Assembly (NCBI RefSeq): GCF_900249755.1
Contig: NZ_LT976853.1
Coordinates: forward strand, 3,150,756-3,214,755
Direction: 5' to 3'
From: Cupriavidus taiwanensis
Lineage (GTDB): Bacteria > Pseudomonadota > Gammaproteobacteria > Burkholderiales > Burkholderiaceae
Length of the DNA: 64,000 nucleotides
Below are positions 34,811-45,201 of the stretch, in pieces. Position numbers and translations under genes: made by a program. The notes beneath the pieces are model-generated. The model had not been told where the DNA came from, searched no databases, and worked only from the letters and a program-made list of their open reading frames with translations. Positions within the stretch are counted from its first letter, which is position 1, and each line of letters starts with the position of its first letter.

Positions 34811-35929
34811 TCAGACCAGAACCAGGTTGTCGCGATGGATCAGTTCGGGCTCGTTCAGGTGGCCGAGCACGGATTCGATCTCGGACGACGGCTTGCGCGC
34901 GATCAGCCGCGCCTCCGCGCTGGAATAATTGGTGATGCCGCGCGCCACCTCCTTGCCCTGCGCATCGACGCAGGCAATGACCTCGCCGCGGGCGAATTCG
35001 CCCTGCACTTCGACCACGCCGATCGGCAGCAGCGACTTGCCGCCGCTGGTGAGCTTCTCGACCGCGCCGGCATCGATCACCACGCGGCCGCGCAGCTGCA
35101 GGTGGTCGGCCATCCACTGCTTGCGCGCGGTCAGCCGGCCGGTCGGCGCCAGCAGCTGGGTGCCGATCGCCTCGCCGGCCGCCAGGCGTTCCAGCACATT
35201 GGCCTCGCGGCCCGAGGCGATGGTGGTATGCGCGCCCGACTTGGCCGCGCGCTTGGCCGCCAGGATCTTGGTCAGCATGCCGCCGCGGCCGATCGACGTG
35301 CCCGCGCCGCCGGCCATCGCCTCCAGCTCGGGCGTGCCGGCCAGGGCTTCGTCGACGAACTGCGCGGCCGGGTCCTTGCGCGGATCGGCGGTGTACAGGC
35401 CGCGCTGGTCGGTCAGGATCACCAGCGCGTCGCCTTCGATCAGGTTGGTGACCAGCGCGCCCAGCGTGTCGTTGTCGCCGAACTTGATTTCGTCGGTGAC
35501 CACGGTGTCGTTCTCGTTGATGATCGACACCACGCCCAGCGACAAGAGCGTCAGCAGCGTCGAGCGGGCGTTCAGGTAGCGCTCGCGGTCGGCCAGGTCG
35601 GCGTGGGTCAGCAGCACCTGCGCGGTGCGGATGCCATAGCGGCCGAACTGGCTTTCATAGACCTGCGCCAGCCCCATCTGGCCCACCGCGGCGGCGGCCT
35701 GCAGCTCATGGATTTCCTTCGGACGGCGCGCCCAGCCGAGTCGCTGCATGCCTTCGGCAATGGCGCCGGAACTGACCAGCACCACTTCCTTGCCGGCCAC
35801 GCGCAGCTTGGCGATCTGGGCCGCCCAGCGGGCGATGGCGTCGTGGTCCAGCCCCTTGCCGTCGTTGGTGACCAGGCTGGAGCCGACTTTGACGACGATG
35901 CGCTTTGCCTGCGCGATGACCGATTGCAT
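34811..35929 (-). CDS. proB: Glutamate 5-kinase
   Basis: A 372-residue enzyme phosphorylating glutamate, the first step of proline synthesis. The kinase domain opens '[19 protein letters not shown]', with '[18 protein letters not shown]' and '[17 protein letters not shown]' at the substrate site. The C-terminal ~90 residues form a PUA domain ('[20 protein letters not shown]'). This is the full E. coli-like length. It is the last gene of the leftward rplU-rpmA-obgE-proB set, with two REP-like palindromes between obgE and proB. Confidence 0.95.
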   Translation of the reverse strand: MQSVIAQAKRIVVKVGSSLVTNDGKGLDHDAIARWAAQIAKLRVAGKEVVLVSSGAIAEGMQRLGWARRPKEIHELQAAAAVGQMGLAQVYESQFGRYGIRTAQVLLTHADLADRERYLNARSTLLTLLSLGVVSIINENDTVVTDEIKFGDNDTLGALVTNLIEGDALVILTDQRGLYTADPRKDPAAQFVDEALAGTPELEAMAGGAGTSIGRGGMLTKILAAKRAAKSGAHTTIASGREANVLERLAAGEAIGTQLLAPTGRLTARKQWMADHLQLRGRVVIDAGAVEKLTSGGKSLLPIGVVEVQGEFARGEVIACVDAQGKEVARGITNYSSAEARLIARKPSSEIESVLGHLNEPELIHRDNLVLV

Positions 35930-35991
35930 GACGGGAATCCTGTCTCTAGGAACGCGTTTTATACGGGGGACTGCGCCGCCCCATTGTGTTC

Positions 35992-36101
35992 CCCTCTCCC
36001 CTCATGGGGAGAGGGCAGGGTGAGGGGTGGTTTGACAAGGCGCCACGCCTGATCGGGCCCCCGCCCTCACCCCCGCCCCTCTCCCGCAGGCGGGAGAGGG
36101 G
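35992..36101. repeat. Two REP-like palindromes between proB and obgE
   Basis: CCCTCTCCCC-TCAT-GGGGAGAGGG (35992-36015) is a variant core, and CCCCTCTCCCGC-AG-GCGGGAGAGGGG (36076-36101) is the standard core with the usual CCGCCCTCACCCC and AGCAAACC flanks. The first lacks the CCCGC centre and appears in the same variant form at 49731-49760, also paired with a standard copy. Confidence 0.85.
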
Positions 36102-36118
36102 AGCAAACCGTTGCCCTC

Positions 36119-37261
<1,143 letters not shown>

Positions 37262-37276
37262 TTACTTCGCCAGAAA

Positions 37277-37305
37277 AGAAAAAGCCCCGCAAGCGTTGCG
37301 GGGCC
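37277..37305 (-). terminator. Terminator after rpmA
   Basis: GCCCCGCAA-GCG-TTGCGGGGC has a perfect 9 bp stem. On the reverse strand it runs into a T tract (complement of AAGAAAAA at 37278-37283). It partly separates ribosomal-protein expression from obgE. Confidence 0.88.
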
Positions 37306-37327
37306 TTTCATGCTGCAAAGGCTTTGA

Positions 37328-37588
37328 TCAGGCCGCCGGGACGACGCTGACTTGCTGCTTCTTGGCAGGGCCCTTGACGGCGAACTGCACGTGGCCGTCG
37401 ACCAGGGCGAACAGCGTGTGGTCCTTGCCCACGCCGACGTTGTCGCCGGCATGCACGCGGGTACCGCGCTGGCGGATGATGATGCCGCCGGCGTTGATGG
37501 CCTGGCCACCAAACACCTTCACGCCCAGACGCTTCGATTCGGAATCACGGCCGTTCCGCGTGGAACCGCCGCCTTTTTTCTGTGCCAT
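37328..37588 (-). CDS. rpmA: Ribosomal protein L27
   Basis: An 86-residue 50S subunit protein near the peptidyl transferase centre. It reads [20 protein letters not shown] at the start and '[19 protein letters not shown]' in the core. The N-terminus has no extra cleavable peptide, so it is the normal proteobacterial form. It lies 39 bp after rplU in the same transcript. Confidence 0.97.
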   Translation of the reverse strand: MAQKKGGGSTRNGRDSESKRLGVKVFGGQAINAGGIIIRQRGTRVHAGDNVGVGKDHTLFALVDGHVQFAVKGPAKKQQVSVVPAA

Positions 37589-37627
37589 GTCTTACTCCTG
37601 TCGCTTTACCGGATTACGCTCGATCGA

Positions 37628-37939
37628 TCAGGCAACGATCGCTTCGATGCGCAGTTCGGTGTAATTCTGACGATGGCCCTGACGCTTCTGGTAGTGCTTG
37701 CGACGGCGCATCTTGAAGATCTTCACCTTGTCGTGACGACCCTGGGAGATAACGGTAGCCTTGACGGAAGCCCCGCTCACCAGCGGCGTACCAAACTTGA
37801 TTTGGTCGCCGGCGCCCACTGCGAGCACCTGGTCGAGCGTGATTTCTGCGCCAATGTCTGCCGGTATCTGTTCTACTTTCAGTTTTTCGCCAGCAGCAAC
37901 CTTGTATTGCTTGCCGCCGGTTTTTACGACCGCGTACAT
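37628..37939 (-). CDS. rplU: Ribosomal protein L21
   Basis: A 103-residue 50S protein binding 23S rRNA. It starts '[20 protein letters not shown]' and has the conserved '[19 protein letters not shown]' signature near the end. ATG 37939 gives the standard length and has GAGGTT ahead of it. It is the first gene of the rplU-rpmA(-obgE-proB) run; the promoter lies in the 37940-38134 gap. Confidence 0.97.
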   Translation of the reverse strand: MYAVVKTGGKQYKVAAGEKLKVEQIPADIGAEITLDQVLAVGAGDQIKFGTPLVSGASVKATVISQGRHDKVKIFKMRRRKHYQKRQGHRQNYTELRIEAIVA

Positions 37940-38134
37940 TGTCGAACCTCTCGGATGTGAATAAAACGCCGAAGCCGCGCGATGCGGCCCGGTTATCTCC
38001 CGACCGGCAAGAACCCGCAAGGCGAGCGACTACCGGAGGAAACCGGGAATTGTAAACGAGATCGGGGAAAACTGCAAAGAAAACAGGCACATAGCCTGTG
38101 AGCGGCGCGGCCGGCACAATCGCCGGCTGTCCGT

Positions 38135-38230
38135 TCAGGTCAGATCGGCCAGAAGGAACCCCGCCAGTGCGGCAAACGCCACCCACCAGGCGGTGCGGCG
38201 CAGTTGGCGGCGGGGTACGGGCTTGTCCAT
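38135..38230 (-). CDS. Possible 31-residue membrane protein, leaderless
   Basis: A short frame, MDKPVPRRQLRRTAWWVAFA then 'ALAGFLLADLT': a basic head followed by one hydrophobic segment (about residues 14-28). On the reverse strand a perfect TATAAT lies at 38242-38237, which would place transcription start at or next to the A of the ATG, so the mRNA would be leaderless. It lies between rplU and the divergent polyprenyl synthase. The coding claim rests on this arrangement only. Confidence 0.4.
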   Translation of the reverse strand: MDKPVPRRQLRRTAWWVAFAALAGFLLADLT

Positions 38231-38368
38231 GGCCGCATTATAGTGGCGCCGCTCGCCGGCGCCGCTGCGCGCAAACCCTGAAGCCATCGCCCGGCAACAA
38301 TGCGGGCCATGCGTAGAACGCCGCGTGCATCGCATATAATCGACCGGTTTTGCGTAACGGTGATCATC

Positions 38369-39346
38369 TTGCCCCAGCCTTCCGCCACTGCCTTGCTTGC
38401 CCCGGTCGCTGCAGACATGCGCGCGGTCGATGCTGTTATCCGCCAGCGGCTGTCTTCCGAAGTCCCGCTGATCGAACAGATCGGCGAATACATCATCGGT
38501 GCCGGCGGCAAGCGCCTGCGCCCGGTGATCCTGCTGCTGACGGCGCGCGCGATGGGCTATGACGGCAATCGCCACCATGAGCTGGCCGCCGTCGTGGAAT
38601 TCATCCACACCGCCACCCTGCTGCACGACGATGTCGTCGACGAGTCCGAGCTGCGGCGCGGGCGCGATACCGCCAACGCGGTATTCGGCAACGCCGCCAG
38701 CGTGCTGGTGGGCGACTTCCTCTATTCGCGCGCGTTCCAGATGATGGTCGATGCCGGCAGCATGCGCATCATGGAGATCCTGTCGAACGCGACCAACGTG
38801 ATCGCCGAGGGCGAGGTGCTGCAGTTGCTGAACATGCACGACCCCGACGTCACCGTCGAGCGCTACCTGCAGGTGATCCGCTACAAGACCGCCAAGCTGT
38901 TCGAGGCCGCCGCGCAGCTGGGCGCCGTGCTGGCCGGCGCCGACGCGCAGATGGAAGAAGCCGCCGCCGAATACGGCCGCCGCATCGGCACCGCCTTCCA
39001 GCTGATCGATGACATGCTGGACTACACCGCCAGCGCCGAGCAGATGGGCAAGAACGCCGGCGACGACCTGCGCGAAGGCAAGCCCACCCTGCCGCTGCTG
39101 CACCTGATGGAACACGGCACGGCCGAGCAGCGCCAGCTGGCGCGCGACGCGATCGTGCAGGGCGGCACCGAGCATTTCGACGCGGTCTTTGCCGCGATCC
39201 ATGCCAGCGGCGCGCTCGAGGTCACCTTCGAAGCCGCACGGCGCGAAGCCGAAGCCGCCGAGCAGGCGGCGCGGCAGTTTCCGCCGTCCGAGCTGAAGGA
39301 AACGCTGATCCAGCTCTGCGCGTTCTCGCTGCAGCGCCAGTCCTGA
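38369..39346 (+). CDS. ispB: Octaprenyl/polyprenyl diphosphate synthase
   Basis: A 325-residue trans-prenyltransferase making the ubiquinone side chain. Asp-rich motifs are 'ATLLHDDVVDESELRRG' (first) and 'FQLIDDMLDY' (second), with 'GAGGKRLRPVILLL' binding isopentenyl diphosphate. No ATG lies near the conserved start. TTG 38369 (after CGGTGATC) or GTG 38360 fits, since TATAAT at 38335-38340 places the transcript start near 38347 and rules out longer forms. It is divergent from the rplU side, as in many relatives. Confidence 0.9.
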   Translation: MPQPSATALLAPVAADMRAVDAVIRQRLSSEVPLIEQIGEYIIGAGGKRLRPVILLLTARAMGYDGNRHHELAAVVEFIHTATLLHDDVVDESELRRGRDTANAVFGNAASVLVGDFLYSRAFQMMVDAGSMRIMEILSNATNVIAEGEVLQLLNMHDPDVTVERYLQVIRYKTAKLFEAAAQLGAVLAGADAQMEEAAAEYGRRIGTAFQLIDDMLDYTASAEQMGKNAGDDLREGKPTLPLLHLMEHGTAEQRQLARDAIVQGGTEHFDAVFAAIHASGALEVTFEAARREAEAAEQAARQFPPSELKETLIQLCAFSLQRQS

Positions 39347-39477
39347 ACCGCGACGGGCGGCGGGAGGGCCGCGGCGGGATGCGCGCGTTTCCCTCCACCC
39401 TCTTCCATTCCCAAAAAAACGCTGCTAAACTTACGTTCTTTGCTGCTGACGCTGAAGCGTTTGCCAGCAAACCAAAT

Positions 39478-39554
39478 CGGGGTGTAGCTTAGCCTGGTAG
39501 AGCGCTACGTTCGGGACGTAGAGGCCGGAGGTTCGAATCCTCTCACCCCGACCA
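39478..39554 (+). tRNA. tRNA-Pro (anticodon CGG)
   Basis: A 77-nt cloverleaf with acceptor arms CGGGGTG/CACCCCG, D-loop 'AGCCTGGTAGA', anticodon stem CTACG/CGTAG around loop TTCGGGA (anticodon CGG), T-arm GGAGGTTCGAATCCTCT, discriminator A and encoded CCA. It reads proline CCG codons, the main Pro codon in a GC-rich genome. A terminator follows after 8 nt. The only tRNA in the window. Confidence 0.97.
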
Positions 39555-39562
39555 GATTTAAG

Positions 39563-39595
39563 AAGCCGAATCAACGAAAGTTGGTTCGGCTTTTT
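39563..39595 (+). terminator. tRNA-Pro terminator
   Basis: AAGCCGAATCAAC-GAAA-GTTGGTTCGGCTT forms a 13 bp stem including T-G, closed by a GAAA tetraloop and followed by five T's. Strong intrinsic terminator; its left side also has A's. Confidence 0.92.
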
Positions 39596-39614
39596 GTCTT
39601 TCTACCCCTCCTCC

Positions 39615-39926
39615 TCAGCCCTTGATGGCTTTGCGCTGTCGCTTGAATGCCTTCAGCTGCGCGACGGAGAAAAGCTGGCTGCGCCCGACTTCCGCCCGTG
39701 GCGCCACCTTGCCATCGCGCACCAGCCGGCGGAAGGTAGCCATCGAGATTTCGAGGTACTGGGCAGCCTCTGCCGCGGTGAAATCCTCCTCCGCCAGATG
39801 GCCGAAGACTTCCTCGTGCGAGAAGTTCTCATCGCCAAAGGCTTGCTGCCCGATCAGTGTGAAGAACGTGATGCGCTCCCGCGGGGGCAACTCGCCAAGG
39901 GCATGCAGCAGATCTTCAGCGGTCAT
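39615..39926 (-). CDS. Excisionase/MerR-type HTH protein
   Basis: A 103-residue protein. The N-terminal half is helical ('LLHALGELPPRERITFFTLI'). The C-terminal half is an HTH_17 excisionase-like domain, 'FTAAEAAQYLEISMATFRRL' then 'VRDGKVAPRAEVGRSQLF'. The start is ATG 39926, because AAGGA (39940-39936) is well spaced for it but abuts the alternative ATG 39935. GTTATA and TATAAC lie 16 bp apart upstream (39994-40021), as a possible autoregulatory site. Such proteins are known as antitoxins or recombination accessory factors; no toxin or integrase is seen beside it. Its place behind tRNA-Pro hints at island remains. Confidence 0.7.
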   Translation of the reverse strand: MTAEDLLHALGELPPRERITFFTLIGQQAFGDENFSHEEVFGHLAEEDFTAAEAAQYLEISMATFRRLVRDGKVAPRAEVGRSQLFSVAQLKAFKRQRKAIKG

Positions 39927-39935
39927 CGTGTCCAT

Positions 39936-40314
39936 TCCTTTGTGCCCTCAGGTATTTCATTAGTTCGGCATCTTGTAGTTTCGCCTCATGCGATGTTATA
40001 CACTCATTTTTGACTCTATAACAGATCAGGCATCGCCGCGATGCCGGCGAGCCACCACGCCGGGAAGCATGGCTGGTCCAGGGACCAATGGGGATTGAGG
40101 CAATTCGCAAATTGCCATGATGCTGGTGTTCCAACCCCGTGGGACTGAGCCCCGCGCAAGTAGGGTTGCGCCCGTGTCGCGCAAACGCCAATACCGGGCC
40201 CTCATCGCCTTTACAAAAAGTGACCCCAGCGTCAAACTGCCCCGAGCCCGGGGGACGTGGGTCCGTCCGCCCTCGCCTGCACGCCTTACCGCCTAACCGC
40301 ATCGCGCACCTGCC
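39936..40314. other. Gene-free gap upstream of pilB
   Basis: 379 bp without a supportable gene. It contains the HTH gene's promoter side (39994-40021), small palindromes (CAATT-CGCA-AATTG near 40099; TGGTCC-AG-GGACCA near 40076) and GC-rich sequence ahead of pilB. A short reverse frame at 40026-40235 has no motif or ribosome site and was not called. The pilB promoter is presumably near 40200-40310, but no clear boxes are seen. Confidence 0.35.
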
Positions 40315-42039
40315 ATGACACTCGGACTTGCCCTGGCCCAGAGCCGGCGTATCGCGCCCGCCCTGCTTGCTCAGCTGGAGCAGGCCGCGCGTGAAAAGCA
40401 ATCGCAGCTGATCGACGAGATCGTCGGCAGCGGCACCATGAGCGCGCACGACCTGGCGCTGTTCGCCGCGGACAAGTACCAGCTGCCGCTGCTCGACCTG
40501 GCCCAGTACAACCTGGCCAAGGTGCCGCCGGCGCTGGCCGGCAACCGTGAATTCCATGCCCACCGGCTGCTGCCGCTGGGCCGGCGCGAGAACCGGCTGG
40601 TGCTGGCGACTTCCGATCCGTCCAACCAGGCCGGCCTGGACGCGATCCGCGACAAGTACAAGCTGCCGGTCGAAGCGGTGGTGGTCGAGCACGACAAGCT
40701 GATGAAGCATGTGCGCGCCGCCGGCGAGGCGCTGGGCACGCTGAAGAACATCTCGCCGGTGCAGGCCGAGCGCAAGCTGATCGAATACGATCCGGTGGCC
40801 GCCGCCGGCAACCAGCGCAACCGCACCACGGCCGACAATATCGACGACGCCCCGGTGGTGCGCTTCCTGCAGAAGCTGCTGACCGAGGCCTTCCACCGCG
40901 GCGCCTCGGACCTGCACTTCGAGCCGTTCGAAACCTTCTACCGCATCCGCTTCCGCGTCGACGGCGTGCTGCAGGAAGTCGCGCGCCCGCCGCTGGATAT
41001 CCGCGACAAGATCGCGACCCGCATCAAGGTGCTGTCGCGCCTGGATATTTCTGAAAAGCGCGTGCCGCAGGACGGCCGCATGAAGCTGCTGATCGCGCTG
41101 CCCAAGGACAAGGATGCCAAGGAAACCGTCGAGAAGGCGGTGGACTTCCGCGTGTCAACGCTGCCCACGCTGTTCGGCGAGAAGATCGTGATGCGGATCC
41201 TGGAATCGTCGTCCGACAAGCTCGACATCGACCAGCTCGGCTACGAGCCGGAGCAGAAGGCGCTGCTGCTGGACGTGATCAAGCGCCCCTACGGCATGGT
41301 GCTGGTGACCGGCCCCACCGGCAGCGGCAAGACCGTCTCGCTGTACACCTTCCTGAACCTGCTGAACCAGGGCGACATCAATATCTCCACGGCCGAGGAC
41401 CCGGCTGAAATCCAGCTGCCGGGGATCAACCAGGTCAATGTCAACGACAAGGCCGGGCTGACCTTCGCCGCTGCGCTGCGGTCGTTCCTGCGCCAGGATC
41501 CGGACATCATCATGGTCGGTGAGATCCGCGACCTGGAAACCGCCGACATTTCCATCAAGGCCGCGCAGACCGGCCACCTGGTGTTGTCGACGCTGCACAC
41601 CAACGACGCGCCGACCACGCTGACCCGCCTGATGAACATGGGCGTGGCCCCGTTCAATATTGCGTCGAGCGTGCTGATGATCACAGCGCAGCGGCTGGCG
41701 CGGCGGCTGTGCACCTGCAAGCGCCAGGGCGAGATCCCGCGCGAGGCCTTGCTGGAAGCGGGCTTCCGCGAGCGCGACCTGGACGGCAGCTGGCAGCCCT
41801 GGCATCCGGTCGGCTGCGAGCGCTGCAACGGCAGTGGCTACAAGGGCCGCTGCGGCATCTACCAGGTAATGCCGATCACCGAGGCCATGCAGGAGATCAT
41901 CCTGGCGCATGGCACCGCGCTGCAGATTGCCGAGCAGGCGCGCAAGGACGGCGTGCTATCGTTGCGCGAAGCGGGGCTGCTGAAGGTCAGGCAGGGCGTC
42001 ACGTCACTCGAAGAAGTGCTGGCGACCACGAACACGTAG
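40315..42039 (+). CDS. pilB: Type IV pilus assembly ATPase PilB
   Basis: A 574-residue hexameric motor that drives pilus extension. The N-terminal MshEN-like domain is 'RIAPALLAQLEQAAREKQSQ' onward. Walker A is 'LVTGPTGSGKTVSLYTFLN', the Asp box 'RVDGVLQEVARPP', Walker B 'RQDPDIIMVGEIRDLETADI' and the His box 'GHLVLSTLHTNDAPTTLTRL'. The zinc cluster C-x2-C and C-x2-C appears as 'CTCKRQGE' and 'CERCNGSGYKGRCG'. First of the pilBCD-coaE-zapD-yacG run. Confidence 0.95.
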   Translation: MTLGLALAQSRRIAPALLAQLEQAAREKQSQLIDEIVGSGTMSAHDLALFAADKYQLPLLDLAQYNLAKVPPALAGNREFHAHRLLPLGRRENRLVLATSDPSNQAGLDAIRDKYKLPVEAVVVEHDKLMKHVRAAGEALGTLKNISPVQAERKLIEYDPVAAAGNQRNRTTADNIDDAPVVRFLQKLLTEAFHRGASDLHFEPFETFYRIRFRVDGVLQEVARPPLDIRDKIATRIKVLSRLDISEKRVPQDGRMKLLIALPKDKDAKETVEKAVDFRVSTLPTLFGEKIVMRILESSSDKLDIDQLGYEPEQKALLLDVIKRPYGMVLVTGPTGSGKTVSLYTFLNLLNQGDINISTAEDPAEIQLPGINQVNVNDKAGLTFAAALRSFLRQDPDIIMVGEIRDLETADISIKAAQTGHLVLSTLHTNDAPTTLTRLMNMGVAPFNIASSVLMITAQRLARRLCTCKRQGEIPREALLEAGFRERDLDGSWQPWHPVGCERCNGSGYKGRCGIYQVMPITEAMQEIILAHGTALQIAEQARKDGVLSLREAGLLKVRQGVTSLEEVLATTNT

Positions 42040-42104
42040 GGAAGCAGGACACAACGTAAAGACAAGACGCACCACAAGCGTCATTTACATCGGGGGTCAA
42101 TACC

Positions 42105-43376
42105 ATGGCGACGCGCGCACCAGCAGCGGGCGCCCGGACGGCGGCACCGTCACGGGCCAAATCAGGGAAGGGACGCAAGGCCCCCACCCAGTACATCTTC
42201 GAGTGGGAAGGCAAGGACCGCAAGGGCAAGACCTTCACCGGCGAGTTGCGCGCCGAGAACCAGGCCGAGGTCACCGCGACCCTGCGCAAGCAGGGCCTGA
42301 CCATCGTCAGGCTGAAGAAGCGCAAGGCCGCGCGCGGGCGCAAGATCACCGAGAAGGACATCGCCTACTTCACGAGGCAGCTGTCGACCATGCTCAAGGC
42401 CGGCATCCCGCTGCTGCAGTCGATCGACATCATCGCGCGCGGGCACGTGAACCCCAACTTCACCCAGCTGCTGTCCGACATCCGCTTCGACATCGAGGCC
42501 GGCAGCAGCATGGCCGCGGCGTTCCGGCGCCATCCGAAGTACTTCGATACGCTGTACTGCAACCTGATCGATGCCGGCGAACAGGGCGGCATCCTCGATT
42601 CGCTGCTGGAGCGCCTGTCGCTCTACATGGAGAAGACCATCGCGCTGAAGGGGCAGATCAAGTCCGCGATGATCTACCCGATCGCCGTGCTGACCGTCGC
42701 CTTTGCCGTCACGGTGATCCTGATGCTGTTCGTGATCCCGGCGTTCAAGGGCGTGTTCTCCAGCTTCGGCGCCAACCTGCCGGCACCGACGCTGCTGGTA
42801 ATCGCGATCTCGGACTTCTTTGTCCAGTACTGGTACCTGGTGATCGGCGCGCCGGTGGCCGGCATCAGCTTCTACCTGCGCGCGCTGAAGAAATCCGAAA
42901 AGGTGCAGCGCGCCACCGACCGCGCGCTGCTGAAGCTGCCGATCTTCGGCAGCCTGTTCCGCAAAGCCGTGATCGCGCGCTGGACCCGCACGCTGGCGAC
43001 GATGTTCGCGGCCGGCACGCCGCTGGTGGAATCGATGGAGTCGGTGGCGGGCGCGGCCGGCAACTGGGTCTACTACGACGCCACCCGCGAGATCGAGCAA
43101 TCGGTGCGCATCGGCACCAGCCTGACCAACGCGATGCAGGCGACCCATGTGTTCGACAACATGGTGCTGCAGATGACGCAGATCGGCGAAGAATCCGGCG
43201 CGCTGGACAACATGCTGCTGAAGGTTGCGGAATTCTACGAGCGCGAGGTCGACGATGCCGTCGCCGCCATCTCCAGCCTGATCGAGCCGCTGATCATCGT
43301 GGTGCTGGGCGTGCTGATCGGCGGCATGGTGGTGGCGATGTACCTGCCGATCTTCAAGCTGGGACAGGTGGTGTAA
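42105..43376 (+). CDS. pilC: Type IV pilus inner-membrane platform PilC
   Basis: A 423-residue polytopic protein with two GspF domains, each with a cytoplasmic helical bundle before a membrane segment. 'YFTRQLSTMLKAGIPLLQSI' and 'WTRTLATMFAAGTPLVESME' are the paired domain signatures. Membrane stretches are near 220 ('VTVILMLFVIPAF') and at the C-terminus ('LIGGMVVAMYLPIFKLGQVV'). A basic Ala/Lys/Arg N-terminus precedes 'QYIFEWEGKDRKGKTFTGEL'. It lies 65 bp after pilB. Confidence 0.94.
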   Translation: MATRAPAAGARTAAPSRAKSGKGRKAPTQYIFEWEGKDRKGKTFTGELRAENQAEVTATLRKQGLTIVRLKKRKAARGRKITEKDIAYFTRQLSTMLKAGIPLLQSIDIIARGHVNPNFTQLLSDIRFDIEAGSSMAAAFRRHPKYFDTLYCNLIDAGEQGGILDSLLERLSLYMEKTIALKGQIKSAMIYPIAVLTVAFAVTVILMLFVIPAFKGVFSSFGANLPAPTLLVIAISDFFVQYWYLVIGAPVAGISFYLRALKKSEKVQRATDRALLKLPIFGSLFRKAVIARWTRTLATMFAAGTPLVESMESVAGAAGNWVYYDATREIEQSVRIGTSLTNAMQATHVFDNMVLQMTQIGEESGALDNMLLKVAEFYEREVDDAVAAISSLIEPLIIVVLGVLIGGMVVAMYLPIFKLGQVV

Positions 43377-43379
43377 GCG

Positions 43380-44291
43380 ATGCAGTTTGCGTGGTCCGCA
43401 TCTCCCTATCCAGCTGGAGCCGCAACCGGAACCGCCCCGCTGCTGCACGCACTGACGGCGCTGCCGCCCGTGTTCCTGGTGGCGGCCGCCGCGCTGCTGG
43501 GGCTGGTGGTCGGCAGTTTCCTCAACGTGGTGATCCACCGCGTGCCGCGCATGATGGAGCGCGACGAGGCCAACTATATCGCCGAGCTGCGCGGCGACCC
43601 GCTGCCCTACCCCGGCCGCTACAACCTGATGGTGCCGCGCTCGGCCTGCCCGCATTGCGGCCATGCCATCGCCCCGTGGGAAAACGTGCCGGTGCTGAGC
43701 TACCTGTTGCTGCGCGGCCGCTGCTCGGCGTGCAAGGCGCCGATCAGCGTGCGTTATCCGCTGGTGGAACTGGCCTGCGCCGTGCTGAGCGCGCTGGTGG
43801 CATGGCGCTTCGGCCCGGGCGCGCAGGCGCTGGCCGCGCTGGTGCTGGTGTGGGGACTGCTGGCGCTGACCATGATCGATGCCGATACGCAGTTGCTGCC
43901 CGACCAGATCACGCTGCCGCTACTGTGGATCGGGCTGCTGCTGAACGTCGCCGGCCTGTTCGTGGCGCTGCCCGACGCGGTGATCGGCGCCGCCGCCGGC
44001 TACCTGGTGCTGTGGCTTGCCTACTGGCTGTTCCGGCTGCTGCGCGGCAAGGAAGGCATGGGCTTTGGCGACTTCAAGCTGATGGCGGCGCTCGGTGCCT
44101 GGTTCGGCTGGCAGGCGCTGCCGGCGCTGGTGCTGCTGTCGTCGGTGGCCGGGGTGGTGTTCGGGCTGGTCAATATCGCGCTGCGCCGCCAGCAGCGCGA
44201 CACGCCGTTCCCGTTCGGGCCCTTCATTGCGCTGGCTGGCGTGGTGGTGCTGCTGTTCGGACCCGGGGTGCTGCCGCTGTTTGCCTGGTAA
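43380..44291 (+). CDS. pilD: Prepilin peptidase/N-methyltransferase PilD
   Basis: A 303-residue inner-membrane aspartic protease that cuts and N-methylates prepilins. It has the zinc tetra-Cys domain 'CPHCGH' and 'CSACKAP', the two catalytic Asp regions 'TMIDADTQLLPD' and 'GMGFGDFKLMAALGAW', and about eight membrane helices. It begins 3 bp after the pilC stop, with GTAAG just ahead, and is translated in the same transcript. No pilA-like pilin gene is in the window. Confidence 0.94.
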   Translation: MQFAWSASPYPAGAATGTAPLLHALTALPPVFLVAAAALLGLVVGSFLNVVIHRVPRMMERDEANYIAELRGDPLPYPGRYNLMVPRSACPHCGHAIAPWENVPVLSYLLLRGRCSACKAPISVRYPLVELACAVLSALVAWRFGPGAQALAALVLVWGLLALTMIDADTQLLPDQITLPLLWIGLLLNVAGLFVALPDAVIGAAAGYLVLWLAYWLFRLLRGKEGMGFGDFKLMAALGAWFGWQALPALVLLSSVAGVVFGLVNIALRRQQRDTPFPFGPFIALAGVVVLLFGPGVLPLFAW

Positions 44292-44365
44292 GGGTCGCGC
44301 GGCCCGCATCGGACCGCGGCCGAAGCTGGTATCGTTGCGGCAACGACGGCTGACACAAACCTCAC

Positions 44366-44992
44366 ATGCTGGAAATCGGACTGACCGGCGGCATCGGCAG
44401 CGGCAAGACTCGCGTGGCCGACATGTTCGCCGCGCGCGGCGCCGCGATCATCGACACCGACCTGCTTGCGCACGAGATCACCGCCCCGGGCGGGCGCGCC
44501 ATCCCGGCGCTGGTCGAGGCCTTCGGTCCCGCCTGCCTGCGCCCGGACGGTGCCATGGACCGTGACGCGATGCGCGCGCTGGTGTTTGCCGACGCCGCCG
44601 CAAAGGCGCGGCTCGAAGCCATCACGCATCCGCTGATCCGTGCGCTGACCACCGAACGCGCGCAGTCGATCCGTGATGCCGGCGCGCATCCCTACCTGAT
44701 CTACGTGGTGCCGCTGCTGGTGGAATCGGGCTCGTGGCGCGAGCGCGTGGGCCGCGTGCTGGTGGTCGACTGCAGCGAAGCCACGCAGGTGGCGCGCGTG
44801 ATGTCGCGCAACGGCTTCAGCCGCGAACAGGTGCTGGCGATCATGGCCAGGCAGGCGACGCGCGCCGCGCGCCTGGCATGTGCCGACGACGTCATCGACA
44901 ACGACGGGCCGGTGCAGGCGCTGGTGGCGCAGGTCGACCGGCTCGACCGCTACTACCGTGAACTGTCGGGCGCGGGCACGGTCCATTCATGA
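44366..44992 (+). CDS. coaE: Dephospho-CoA kinase
   Basis: A 208-residue P-loop kinase for the last step of coenzyme A synthesis. Walker A is in 'LEIGLTGGIGSGKTRVADMF', followed by the CoaE mark 'IIDTDLLAHEIT' and later 'HPLIRAL' and 'VVPLLVESGSWRERVGRVLV'. Conserved place after pilD. ATG 44366 is preceded by only weak ribosome-site sequence, AACCTCAC. Confidence 0.94.
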   Translation: MLEIGLTGGIGSGKTRVADMFAARGAAIIDTDLLAHEITAPGGRAIPALVEAFGPACLRPDGAMDRDAMRALVFADAAAKARLEAITHPLIRALTTERAQSIRDAGAHPYLIYVVPLLVESGSWRERVGRVLVVDCSEATQVARVMSRNGFSREQVLAIMARQATRAARLACADDVIDNDGPVQALVAQVDRLDRYYRELSGAGTVHS

Positions 44993-45201
44993 CGCGCCGG
45001 GCCGGCGCTCTGGCGCATTGCATCATGCGCGCGACATTGTCCTCGGACCTTGTCTCGCATAGAATGCGCTGGAACATGCCGGGAAATCGCCGCATAGTGC
45101 CGCTATCCCACACGCATAGATCGCCCTTTCCGGTATTTCCCGGGCCTCATTCTGCACCGGGCCGCCCCTGAAGCGCCCGACGCCCTGCACGGACACAGCA
45201 C

